Made by a program: the position numbers and the translations under genes. From Salegentibacter mishustinae (GTDB taxonomy: Bacteria; Bacteroidota; Bacteroidia; Flavobacteriales; Flavobacteriaceae), in assembly GCF_002900095.1 (NCBI RefSeq), contig NZ_LLKN01000002.1, forward strand, positions 2,356,001-2,420,000: a stretch of 64,000 nt of DNA. The letters are read 5' to 3'. This document shows, piece by piece, positions 37,420 to 45,607 of this stretch. Each line of letters starts with the position of its first letter. The first letter of the stretch is position 1. The notes under the pieces were generated by a model, which worked only from the letters and a program-made list of their open reading frames with translations, ran no database searches and had not been told where the DNA came from.

Positions 37420-37735
37420 AGATTGAGATTTTGTTAATTAAAATTAAGTAAAAGATATGCATTTATCAACCAAACTCTAACTTTTATAATAATCATTCTT
37501 TCAAGATAAACTCAATCGTGTTTGCGAACCTCAAAAAAATCCTAAACAAAACCTTAAACTCAAACTTATAAGTATTTAAAACATAATCATTTATGCGAAG
37601 ATCATTTTAGAATAACACTTATACTAAGAGAAATTTTCATTAAATTAGTAGGATTAGAATCCTTTTGTAAGAAGTTTATTTATAAGGTATTCTATGTTCT
37701 GTTCTGCCCTGAGGACTTTTTTAATCTACACAATG

Positions 37736-37756
37736 AGTTTTCCAAAATGGAAAACT
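37736..37756. promoter_or_regulatory. Palindrome AGTTTTCCA-N3-TGGAAAACT
   Basis: Perfect 9-bp half sites around 3 nt, centred 83 bp before the LytTR start. Its centre is 53 bp from that of the next palindrome, about five helical turns. Suggests binding of a dimeric regulator. Confidence 0.55.
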
Positions 37757-37789
37757 TCCCCCCAATCCAATTTTTAAAACATAATATCT

Positions 37790-37808
37790 CTCATAAGACG
37801 CTTATGAG
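37790..37808. promoter_or_regulatory. Palindrome CTCATAAG-N3-CTTATGAG
   Basis: Perfect 8-bp half sites around 3 nt, ending 20 bp before the LytTR start codon. It could be an operator or, in RNA, a hairpin next to the translation start. Confidence 0.55.
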
Positions 37809-37828
37809 GAATTAAATACAAATTCCCA

Positions 37829-38575
37829 ATGGCCCAACCAGTGCAGATATTAATAGTTGAGGATGAAATGATTATTGCGGCAAACATTTCGCTGCAACTA
37901 ACAGAGATGGGCTATGAAGTTTCAGGTATTATCCCACGGGGTGAAGATGCTTTGACGCATATAAAGAATAACCTTCCCGATATTGTTTTACTTGATATTC
38001 AGCTAAAAGGGGAACTTGATGGAATTGAAACTGCTCACAAAATGTTGGAAATTCAGAGCAACCTGGCTATTATTTATCTTACTGCCAACGCTGATGAAGC
38101 CAATTTTAACAGGGCTAAATCAACCCATCCTTATGCTTTTATCTCCAAACCATTTAAGAAACTAGATTTACAGCGAAGTATTGAGCTAACCATAAGTCAG
38201 CTACAATGTAATATAGCGATTGAGAAAAATGGCTCTAAAACAGAAAACTCAACCTTTATTTTAAAGGAATGTCTATTTATACGCCACCAGGAAACTATGG
38301 TGAAAGTAGATATTAAAGCCATTAGGTATATAGAAGCCGATCGTAACTATTGCCGGATATTTTCTACCGAAAAAGAATATCTTTTAGTTACAACCCTAAA
38401 AGAAATGGATAAAAAATTGCCACAAAGGCATTTTTTCAGAATCCATAGATCCTACATTATCAACCTCTCCAGGATAGACGAAATAGCCGGAACACACGTG
38501 GTTATTGCTAAAAAAGCAATTCCCATGGCTAAAGGCATGCGACCGGAACTTTTAAAAAAGCTACAAACTATTTAG
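37829..38575 (+). CDS. LytTR-family response regulator, no kinase alongside
   Basis: A 248-residue DNA-binding regulator. Receiver domain (~5-125) with acidic VEDEM, phosphoacceptor Asp in VLLDIQLKGELDG and Lys in FISKPFKK; LytTR domain (~145-246) with IEADRNYCRIFS and FFRIHRSYIINLSRI. There is no sensor kinase next to it. It is followed by an inverted repeat and then a seven-gene plus-strand operon of exported proteins, which it may control (inference from adjacency). Confidence 0.92.
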   Translation: MAQPVQILIVEDEMIIAANISLQLTEMGYEVSGIIPRGEDALTHIKNNLPDIVLLDIQLKGELDGIETAHKMLEIQSNLAIIYLTANADEANFNRAKSTHPYAFISKPFKKLDLQRSIELTISQLQCNIAIEKNGSKTENSTFILKECLFIRHQETMVKVDIKAIRYIEADRNYCRIFSTEKEYLLVTTLKEMDKKLPQRHFFRIHRSYIINLSRIDEIAGTHVVIAKKAIPMAKGMRPELLKKLQTI

Positions 38576-38585
38576 CCTTCGATAA

Positions 38586-38611
38586 AAATAATGTCGATTG
38601 GGACATTATTT
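38586..38611. promoter_or_regulatory. 10-bp inverted repeat after the LytTR gene
   Basis: AAATAATGTC-N6-GACATTATTT, perfect, 11 bp after the LytTR stop and 80 bp before the next start. The stem is AT-rich with only a short T-run, so it may be a weak terminator or an operator for the following operon. Confidence 0.5.
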
Positions 38612-38690
38612 AAGACCGTTCATCCTAATTCATTTGTTTTCAGAATATTACTTAGGTAAGTTGTAGTATAATATTTAAAATCAGAGAATT

Positions 38691-39452
38691 ATGAAAACTG
38701 TAAAACTTATCAGCCTGCTCCTCACAATTGTATTATTGCAAACCACCAACCTCTTTGCTCAGAATACCAATCAGGCTTTCTGGGTACATGAAGACCAGGT
38801 AAAACCTTCTATGCTAAAAGAATATGAAGCGGTTACCAAGGATTTTATTAAAGCCTGCGAGGAACACGATCTTAAAGATGCAGACTGGGCCACAGCCCGT
38901 ATTGATGGCGGAACCTATTTAACGATTGCTCCTATTAATAGTATGGCCGATTTTGACAAAAATCCCATGGCGCCTTTAGCGGAAAAAATGGGAGAAGAAA
39001 ACTTCAGGGCTATATTTAATCGATTTGATAAATGCTACGATACGCATCGCAATTATATGGTGCATTTAATAGACGATATGTCTTATATGCCCAATGGCCT
39101 TACTACCAATACAGAGGGAGAAAATTACAGGAAATGGCATTTCTTTTACGTAACACCACAAAATGTTGCTAACCTTAGAAACAAAATGAAGGAAGTAAAA
39201 TCTCTTTACGAAGAAAAAGGGGCTAAACAACATTTCAGAATTTATCGCAATGGTTTTGGAAGTACAGGAGATTATTACCTCGTGGTAATTTCAGCAAAAG
39301 ATGCGCAATCCTATGCCAAAACTTCTGAAGAAACAGATAAACTGCTGGGAGAAGAGGGCGAAAAATTGTTTGAAGACCTCATGCAATATGTACATAAATA
39401 TGAATCTAAAACAGGCAGTATGCGCCCAGATTTAGCATATACCGCAAATTAA
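38691..39452 (+). CDS. Secreted protein, probable tandem ferredoxin-like (ABM-type) fold
   Basis: First gene of the operon. A signal peptide ending NLFAQ precedes 230 residues. Two halves (~25-130 and ~140-235) each look like an alpha-beta dimeric barrel module: a strand such as QAFWVHEDQVKP or WHFFYVTPQN, a long amphipathic helix with E/K and aromatic residues, then DYYLVVISAKD-type strands. The fold is my inference; no family name is certain. It resembles in layout the protein encoded at 41418. An exported small-molecule-binding or oxygenase-like role is possible. Confidence 0.7.
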   Translation: MKTVKLISLLLTIVLLQTTNLFAQNTNQAFWVHEDQVKPSMLKEYEAVTKDFIKACEEHDLKDADWATARIDGGTYLTIAPINSMADFDKNPMAPLAEKMGEENFRAIFNRFDKCYDTHRNYMVHLIDDMSYMPNGLTTNTEGENYRKWHFFYVTPQNVANLRNKMKEVKSLYEEKGAKQHFRIYRNGFGSTGDYYLVVISAKDAQSYAKTSEETDKLLGEEGEKLFEDLMQYVHKYESKTGSMRPDLAYTAN

Positions 39453-39466
39453 TTAAAAGAGCAGCT

Positions 39467-39877
39467 ATGAAAACTTTACACCTCTATTTCATCTCATTAC
39501 TTATTGGCTTGTTTACTTCAAACTATTTGATTGGCCAGGAGAATATTGATCAGGATTTGGTAAAACAGTTATATGAAGTTTTGCAAAATAAAAATGCTAC
39601 GTCAAATGAAATTAAAGCTATAACAAACAATATAGACTGGGATGAGATAGAAAGTGTAAAGAGAACAAACTACAATATTACGCTTAACGGGATTATAGAA
39701 AATAAATGGCAAAACATTCTATTTAAGAATCTCAATTTTGATTTATCAGATAAAAATAAGGTTTTGGTAACCGGAATAGTGAAGGGTCGCAAAGCATCAG
39801 AATGTGAATACATCTATACGAGATTTAAACACTCCTGGTCTTTAAAGAATGGTAAAATAATAGGTTTCCTAGAATAA
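39467..39877 (+). CDS. Secreted small protein, NTF2-like tail
   Basis: A 136-residue exported protein with a signal peptide ending YLIGQ, 14 bp after the previous gene. The C-terminal third (ECEYIYTRFKHSWSLKNGKIIGFLE) has the strand pattern of NTF2/SnoaL domains, in which W..K.GKI recurs. No residue set points to catalysis. Second gene of the operon. Confidence 0.65.
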   Translation: MKTLHLYFISLLIGLFTSNYLIGQENIDQDLVKQLYEVLQNKNATSNEIKAITNNIDWDEIESVKRTNYNITLNGIIENKWQNILFKNLNFDLSDKNKVLVTGIVKGRKASECEYIYTRFKHSWSLKNGKIIGFLE

Positions 39878-39893
39878 TTAAAAATATAAAGTC

Positions 39894-40412
39894 ATGAAAG
39901 AGTTAATGTCATTAGGAGTTGCAATAGTCATATTTATAGCTTTTAACCAGCAACAAACACGCTACACCCAGCAATCACCCGAAATAGAGACTTACAAACA
40001 AGTACTCAAAGATTATGAAAACAGGAATTGGGAAGCTATGATAGCACATTATAGTGATACCGCTAAAATAATGAACAATGTAACGGAAGAAGAAGGAAAA
40101 AACCTGACGCAATTCTTAGCTGAAAACAAGAAAGATGCGTCTCAATTTTCTAGCTGGGATTTTGTAGACGATGCTTCAGAATATGAAATGATCGTGAACG
40201 ATAAGGGCGAAACCTGGGTGAACTTTTGGGGACTTTGGGAGGGTACTTTTAAAACGAATAATAAAGTATATCAAATTCCCACTCATATAACAGCCCAGTT
40301 TGTTAACGGGAAAATTGTAAGAGAATTTGGTTACTGGGATATTTCCAAAATAATAAAGGATACCCAGCAGGCAGATGAATTAAGTTCTTCAGAAGAAAGA
40401 ACAGGGAATTAA
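39894..40412 (+). CDS. NTF2/SnoaL-like protein with N-terminal hydrophobic segment
   Basis: A 172-residue protein. A hydrophobic stretch at the N-terminus (MSLGVAIVIFIAF) acts as signal or anchor, followed by an NTF2-like domain: helix EIETYKQVLKDYENRNWEAM, strand HYSDTAKIM, and late strands ETWVNFWGLWEGTF and ITAQFVNGKIVREFGYWD. Such folds bind small hydrophobic ligands or act as isomerases and hydrolases. Third gene of the operon, 16 bp after the second. Confidence 0.78.
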   Translation: MKELMSLGVAIVIFIAFNQQQTRYTQQSPEIETYKQVLKDYENRNWEAMIAHYSDTAKIMNNVTEEEGKNLTQFLAENKKDASQFSSWDFVDDASEYEMIVNDKGETWVNFWGLWEGTFKTNNKVYQIPTHITAQFVNGKIVREFGYWDISKIIKDTQQADELSSSEERTGN

Positions 40413-40443
40413 CTGTTAATACAGTAACCACTTATTAAAAGCT

Positions 40444-41388
40444 ATGATGATGAAAACGGTAGGAATTATAGGCGGTTCGGGCTTTATTGGAAGCTATATA
40501 ACCAGGAAGTTTTTGGAAGAAGGCTACGAGGTAAAAGTCTCGGTAACCAATATCCATAAGAGCGAGAAATATCAGCATCTTTTTGATCGTCAAAATTCAG
40601 AAAACCTCAACATCAGCGCCTTTAAGTTGGAAGATCTGGATCCCTTAAAAGATTTTATAAAAGATTGCGAGATCGTAATTCATAGTGGTACTCCCTTTCA
40701 ACTTGATGTAAAAGACCCACAAACTGAACTTTTTGATCCTACTATAAAAGGAACCCAAAATTTTCTTGAAGCAATAAGCGAAGATTCGAATATTGAAAAA
40801 GTAGTTTTTATTGCATCTGTTGCAGCCTGGAATACCAATTTCCCTATGCCGGCGGGTGGCAAAAGCTTTTCCGATACTTTTGATGAAAAAGAGGATAGGT
40901 ACACTAGTGAAGATAGCCATCCGTACTCTCAAGCCAAATTTATTGCCAACCAGATCGTTGAGAAATTCATTGCAGATAATCCAGAACTTCCATTTGAAAT
41001 TTGTTCTGTTTCGCCCGTAATGGTGATGGGCAAATCTTTATCTAATAGGGAAGACTCCACCTCTACCGGTTTGCAATTTCTTATAAAAAACAAATTAGCG
41101 CCAGATGATTTTATTCAAAGGCTCTACGATAATAATGTTCCTTTTGCAGTGGTAGATGTTGAAGACGTGGCAAATGCCACCTACCAGGCGGCCACGAAAA
41201 AGGGCTTGCACTGCAAAGATTACCTTTTAACGAGTGAAACCTATAAAGTATGGGATATTCATCAAATGTTGAATCATAAAGAACCCAAAGAAAAAGCTCA
41301 AATCGTCTATAAAAACGATCTCGCAAAAACCGATTTAGGAATTCAGTTCAGGCCTGTAAGAGAAACCCTGGAGAGTTACTCTAAATGA
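40444..41388 (+). CDS. NAD(P)-dependent epimerase/dehydratase (extended SDR)
   Basis: A 314-residue cytoplasmic reductase. Rossmann loop GIIGGSGFIGSY near residue 8, catalytic Ser in FIASVAAW and the YSQAK (Y-x3-K) pair in the middle mark an extended SDR, closest by eye to the dihydroflavonol 4-reductase-like group of carbonyl reductases. The frame begins with three Met codons; the third (40450) is equally plausible. It is the only clearly cytoplasmic, NAD-dependent enzyme of the operon, surrounded by exported binding-type proteins. Confidence 0.88.
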   Translation: MMMKTVGIIGGSGFIGSYITRKFLEEGYEVKVSVTNIHKSEKYQHLFDRQNSENLNISAFKLEDLDPLKDFIKDCEIVIHSGTPFQLDVKDPQTELFDPTIKGTQNFLEAISEDSNIEKVVFIASVAAWNTNFPMPAGGKSFSDTFDEKEDRYTSEDSHPYSQAKFIANQIVEKFIADNPELPFEICSVSPVMVMGKSLSNREDSTSTGLQFLIKNKLAPDDFIQRLYDNNVPFAVVDVEDVANATYQAATKKGLHCKDYLLTSETYKVWDIHQMLNHKEPKEKAQIVYKNDLAKTDLGIQFRPVRETLESYSK

Positions 41389-41417
41389 GATCTTATCGAA
41401 TTAAAAATATATTAATC

Positions 41418-42200
41418 ATGAAAAAGTTCCTAATAATTATGGCGTTGATGCTGGTTAGCAATACCGGAATAGCCCAGGACAAACTTTATTTGATTTTCGA
41501 ATTTATGAAAGTAGATAATGAGCAGGAACAAGCCTATATGGAAACCGAGGCATTCTGGGAAAAAATTCACGTAGAACGGGTTAAAAACGGAGATATTCTG
41601 GGTTGGGATCTTTGGAGCTTAAAGCCCGGTGGCGAAGATCAGGGCTATCAATACCTAACCGTAAGTATCTATAACGATCCCCTAAAAATGATGAGTAATG
41701 CCGGGAATTTTGAAGCCGCTTTAAACGCAGCTTATCCAGACATGCCAGAAGATGAACTAAATGAAAAATTCTATAACACCGCAAAATCAAGAGACCTGGC
41801 AAAGCGTATATATCTCGAACAAATAGCGGTTACCAAAGGTGATTTTGATATGCCCCTGGGAACAGTTGCAGCAATTAATTTAATGAAAGTTTCACAGGAA
41901 AATTACAGCATTTTTGAGCAAAATGAATCAGAACTTTTTCAGCCCATGCATCAAAAAGAAGTGGATGATGGCTTCAGAGCAAATTGGGATTTATTGCGTT
42001 ATATGCTGCCTTCGGGAAGTGATGTTTATGCAACCCATATCACCGTGGATATGTATAAGAATTACGAACAACTTTTTAGCTCCTGGGCTAACCAGAGACC
42101 GGCTTTATCTGAAGAACAAATGGGAAAAATTCAGGAAGCCCTGACGATGCGTGATTTAAAATATAGATATATGGCTACGCTTCGAAGAAAGGTGCGGTAA
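41418..42200 (+). CDS. Secreted protein, probable tandem ferredoxin-like fold
   Basis: The frame opens at 41385, overlapping the SDR, but the ATG at 41418 gives a clean signal peptide (MKKFLIIMALMLV to IAQ), so I place the start there. The mature part (~240 residues) again looks like two alpha-beta barrel modules: KLYLIFEFMKVDNEQEQ and AINLMKVSQENYSIFEQ open the halves, and YQYLTVSIYND and VYATHITVDMYK are matching strands. Similar in layout to the protein at 38691, though clearly diverged. Function unknown. Confidence 0.7.
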   Translation: MKKFLIIMALMLVSNTGIAQDKLYLIFEFMKVDNEQEQAYMETEAFWEKIHVERVKNGDILGWDLWSLKPGGEDQGYQYLTVSIYNDPLKMMSNAGNFEAALNAAYPDMPEDELNEKFYNTAKSRDLAKRIYLEQIAVTKGDFDMPLGTVAAINLMKVSQENYSIFEQNESELFQPMHQKEVDDGFRANWDLLRYMLPSGSDVYATHITVDMYKNYEQLFSSWANQRPALSEEQMGKIQEALTMRDLKYRYMATLRRKVR

Positions 42201-42234
42201 AATGAATATATCTTTTATTCAATGAAGTTTAATT

Positions 42235-42639
42235 ATGGAAAAGTCAAACCAAAAGCCTGAGTATTTTTTGCTCAGGCCAGAAGTAGAAAAATCCTATGGC
42301 TATTCACATGCCGTAAAAATTGGAAATAGTATAAAAATTTCCGGTGCCGTGAGTATGGATAACGAAGGGAATCCTACCGCTGTAGGAGATTTTGAACAAC
42401 AAATGAAAAACTGTTATTCCGATTTGGAGAAAGTGCTGAAACATTATAACTCCAGCTTTGAGGATGTGGTTGTAGAAAACATATTTACCACCAATATGCC
42501 GAAATTTCTGGAATTTGCAGGCTATAGGAGCGAAATTTACAAAACGCATTTCCCCACCGGATCCTGGCTTGGCGTAAAAGAACTGGCGCTCCCCGAATTT
42601 TTGATTGAAATAGAACTGGAAGTTCATTTAGAACAATAA
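42235..42639 (+). CDS. RidA/YjgF-family protein lacking the key arginine
   Basis: A 134-residue Rid-fold protein: YSHAVKIGNSIKISGAVS at the start of the domain, then QMKNCYSDLEKVLKH and VVVENIFTTNM, and the closing LALPEFLIEIELEV. In active RidA an Arg in the P-x-R block before the final strand binds the imine carboxylate; here the aligned block is PTGSWLGV, with Gly in that place, as in imine-deaminase-negative Rid subfamilies. There is no signal peptide. Sixth gene of the operon. Confidence 0.85.
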   Translation: MEKSNQKPEYFLLRPEVEKSYGYSHAVKIGNSIKISGAVSMDNEGNPTAVGDFEQQMKNCYSDLEKVLKHYNSSFEDVVVENIFTTNMPKFLEFAGYRSEIYKTHFPTGSWLGVKELALPEFLIEIELEVHLEQ

Positions 42640-42659
42640 AAACTTTAAAAAATTAAATC

Positions 42660-43517
42660 ATGAAAATTCTTAAAAACAAGGCCGTTTTGTTAATAGCATT
42701 TTTAGTGACCATTACCACTTTTAGCCAGGAATACGAGGAAAGTCAAAAAATAAATTATAAAACCGGCAACCCGGCTAATTGGCCCGCTAACCTGGACGCC
42801 GTGAGAGCCGCACCCAATAACCATAAAATCTTATTGGAGAATGACCAGGTAAGGGTACTTGAAGTTTATTTGGCTCCAGAAGAAAAAGAACCGCTTCACC
42901 ATCACAAATGGCCTAGCGTTTTATACATTCAGGAAGCCGGTGATTTTGTTGATTATGATAGCAGCGATAAAGTTATTTTTGATACCCAAAAACTTCCAGA
43001 ACCATTAAGCTTTCCGCTCACCATGGCCAAAGAACCGGAAGCACCGCATTCTGTCGTGAATCTTAGCAAGACAAAGCCAATAAGACTCATTCGTGTAGAG
43101 ATGAAACCTGAAAATAACAACCAAAATATAAGAATTATTGATGGCCTTTATAAAGCTTTTGCCGAAGGTGATATTCCTTCTGTCATGGAAGCGATGGATA
43201 AAGAAATTATATGGAACGAAGCCGAAGGTAATGCTTATGCCGATGGTAATCCATATATAGGTCCGGAAGCTATTTTAAACGGAGTATTTGCAAGAGTTGG
43301 AGCTGAACACGAATATTTTAAACTTGAAGACATCGAACTACATGAAATGAGCAATAATAAAGTATTAGCTACTTTGCGCTATGATGCTAAATTTAAAGAA
43401 ACCGGTAAAACTTATAACGCACAAGTTGCTCACCTATGGACTTTAAAAGATGGAAAAATTAGTGCCTTCCAGCAATATGTAGATACCAAAAAATTAAATG
43501 ATGCGATGGGTAACTAG
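42660..43517 (+). CDS. Secreted cupin + NTF2/SnoaL fusion protein
   Basis: A 285-residue exported protein with a signal peptide ending TTFSQ. The first domain (~40-150) is cupin-like: RVLEVYLAPEEKEPLHHH with H80-H82 as likely metal ligands, and a second motif around PHSVVNL with another His. The second domain (~158-280) is SnoaL/NTF2-like: IIDGLYKAFAEGDIPSVM, ILNGVF, and the final AHLWTLKDGKISAFQQYVD. The fusion may place a metal site next to a small-molecule pocket. Last gene of the operon, 20 bp after RidA. Confidence 0.85.
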   Translation: MKILKNKAVLLIAFLVTITTFSQEYEESQKINYKTGNPANWPANLDAVRAAPNNHKILLENDQVRVLEVYLAPEEKEPLHHHKWPSVLYIQEAGDFVDYDSSDKVIFDTQKLPEPLSFPLTMAKEPEAPHSVVNLSKTKPIRLIRVEMKPENNNQNIRIIDGLYKAFAEGDIPSVMEAMDKEIIWNEAEGNAYADGNPYIGPEAILNGVFARVGAEHEYFKLEDIELHEMSNNKVLATLRYDAKFKETGKTYNAQVAHLWTLKDGKISAFQQYVDTKKLNDAMGN

Positions 43518-43569
43518 TAAGCTATATCTAGGTAAGGTCACGAGACATTTAGAGTGGTAAAAATATTTA

Positions 43570-43605
43570 GATTTCGAGGTATCCAATGATTATAGAGTAG
43601 AAAAT
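43570..43605. repeat. Degenerate copy of the CGAG palindromic repeat
   Basis: GATTTCGAGGTAT, CAAT and GATTATAGAGTA in this order match the element at 46906-46955, with its internal palindrome missing. It lies between convergent genes. Confidence 0.4.
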
Positions 43606-43670
43606 CAAAAAAGCCTATTTACTTTATTTCATTCGATATTAAATACCAGAAAAGCAATTTATATAAATTA

Positions 43671-44564
43671 TTACTGGCCGGAATTAGTGGAAAATTGCTT
43701 ATAAATTTTAACAGCAGAATTTATAACTAGGAAAACAATAAAACCAACTACCAGACCTGTTAATAGTTCCAGAATAATACCGGGAACCGGTATACTTTCT
43801 ATAAAATCGTGATAAAAATGTAAATTATGTACAAAAATACCTCCGGAAACTAAAAGTAAAGCGATAGTTCCAATAATAGACAATCCTTTAATCACCTTGG
43901 GTAATGCATTCACCAGGAAGTGCCCAACTTTATCTGAAAAACTATTCTCTTCATCATTTAAATTGATAAGCTTCGCGCCAAATTCGTCCATTCTCACGAT
44001 TAAAGCAACAATTCCATAAACTCCAACAGTGGCCACAATGGCGATAATTGTAACTACCAATATTTTGGTTAGCAAAACTTCTTCCCCAACAGCACCAAGC
44101 GCAATTATGATAATCTCTACAGAAAGTATAAAATCGGTTAAAATCGCCGACTTTATCTTTTCCTTCTCCCTACTTAAGACTTCTTCTTCAGAAAGTTTTT
44201 CTAGTTTAGGTTTTTCCTTTTTGTGCTTATGCGGAAAAAGGTATTCATGAATTTTTTCAGCCCCTTCATAAGCCAGGTAGAGTCCGCCAATAATTAATAT
44301 AATAGTAATAGCAGCAGGCAAAAATGCACTTAGCAGAAAAGCCAGCGGCAAAATAATTAGCTTGTTTAAAAAAGACCCCTTAGTAATTGCCCAAAGAACC
44401 GGCAATTCCCTGGAAGACATAAACCCTGATGCTTTTTCGGCGTTAACGGCGAGATCATCTCCCAGCAAACCGGCAGTTTTCTTTCCTGCCACTTTACTCA
44501 TTACCGCTACATCGTCCATTAAGGTTGCTATATCATCTAAAAGGGCAAAAATTCCTGAAGCCAT
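43671..44564 (-). CDS. DUF808 (YedI-type) inner membrane protein
   Basis: A 297-residue membrane protein. The N-terminal block MASGIFALLDDIATLMDDVA and KTAGLLGDDLAVNAEKASG is the clear hallmark of DUF808/YedI, followed by about five to six helices and a charged loop (HKHKKEKPKLEKL). Function of the family unknown. Convergent with the LytTR operon and divergent from the hypothetical gene at 44760. Confidence 0.92.
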   Translation of the reverse strand: MASGIFALLDDIATLMDDVAVMSKVAGKKTAGLLGDDLAVNAEKASGFMSSRELPVLWAITKGSFLNKLIILPLAFLLSAFLPAAITIILIIGGLYLAYEGAEKIHEYLFPHKHKKEKPKLEKLSEEEVLSREKEKIKSAILTDFILSVEIIIIALGAVGEEVLLTKILVVTIIAIVATVGVYGIVALIVRMDEFGAKLINLNDEENSFSDKVGHFLVNALPKVIKGLSIIGTIALLLVSGGIFVHNLHFYHDFIESIPVPGIILELLTGLVVGFIVFLVINSAVKIYKQFSTNSGQ

Positions 44565-44759
44565 AGTTTTTTATTTAAAGAGCCAAGATAAGTGTAATTG
44601 CTAAACTGAAATTAAAATAATTTCGTAAAATTTCTTCCAAATTAGCATAACTACTACTTTAGATGCTACATCCTTTTTGCAACTTTTATAAATTTTCTAC
44701 GTCATTATTAAAAACAAGGTTCTACTACTCTAAAATTTCAGCATAAAATCATATAACAA

Positions 44760-45401
44760 ATGCTTATGTCTAAACTCGTGTTTTTCTCCAGCCTCTTAGT
44801 AATAGCTATCCTCTCTTATCTAATTTCATCTTTTGAATTTCTTTTAATAGCAATTATTGCGCTCACTTTTATCTTCCTGGTATTTGCCGGGTTAATCCAT
44901 CTTTTAAAAAAGCTAAATGCGAAATACTTCAAAATCCCATCATTAATTTTAGTGATTTGCATCTTTGGTATAGGTGTTTCTCTCTTTAGACCTTATGAAA
45001 AAGCTGTGACCGAAACAGGAACGCTAAGTGAAAAACTAAAATATGCTTACGAAACTGATCAAAAAGATAGAAAGCAACTCAGGTCATTTCTCACCTACTT
45101 TAGTGATTTAGAAAATAGAGATGATATAAGATTAGCCCAAGTAAAGGAACTTCGGAGAGAAGACACGATTAGAAAAGCTTTAGATAAATTCTATGCTGGT
45201 TTTATATATCACCACAGCGATAACAGTAGCGACTATAAAATAGCTTCCAAACTGGCATCGGAGGCTGCCGAAAGTGCTTCGCTAAAAGATAATTATCAGG
45301 TGCAATGGTTAAGAAAAGCAACGTATGATCGTTACTTACTATCTATAGGGAAACAAGAAAAGTACAACACTCAAAATAGTTTTAGTATTGATTTTGAATA
45401 A
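44760..45401 (+). CDS. Hypothetical membrane protein
   Basis: A 213-residue protein with three N-terminal hydrophobic segments (~5-25, 27-48, 58-75), then a polar helical domain rich in K/E/R (~80-213), probably in the cytoplasm or periplasm. The second Met (44766) is an alternative start. No family recognised. It stands alone between the DUF808 and PepSY_TM genes. Confidence 0.6.
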   Translation: MLMSKLVFFSSLLVIAILSYLISSFEFLLIAIIALTFIFLVFAGLIHLLKKLNAKYFKIPSLILVICIFGIGVSLFRPYEKAVTETGTLSEKLKYAYETDQKDRKQLRSFLTYFSDLENRDDIRLAQVKELRREDTIRKALDKFYAGFIYHHSDNSSDYKIASKLASEAAESASLKDNYQVQWLRKATYDRYLLSIGKQEKYNTQNSFSIDFE

Positions 45402-45607
45402 ATTAAATAGGACCAAGCATTTAAACTCATCACTCCAAATTCCTGAAACATATTCATTATTTAAATAAATTCTAAATAAAATTTGTGCTTTTAGCAGTAA
45501 GATTTTATTTTCGCTTTATGTTTATTTAGACCTATTACAAATAAAATTCTTAAAAAGGTCTAATAGAAAAATAAATATCTGGCTCTGGCCAGGTTTAAAT
45601 ATTGGCG

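Larger units (their letters stand above)
37420..37828. other. 409-bp divergent gap with two perfect palindromes
   Basis: Separates the UspA gene (minus) from the LytTR regulator (plus). The distal 350 bp is plain AT-rich sequence. The last 93 bp hold two perfect palindromes at 37736-37756 and 37790-37808, described separately. Confidence 0.5.
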
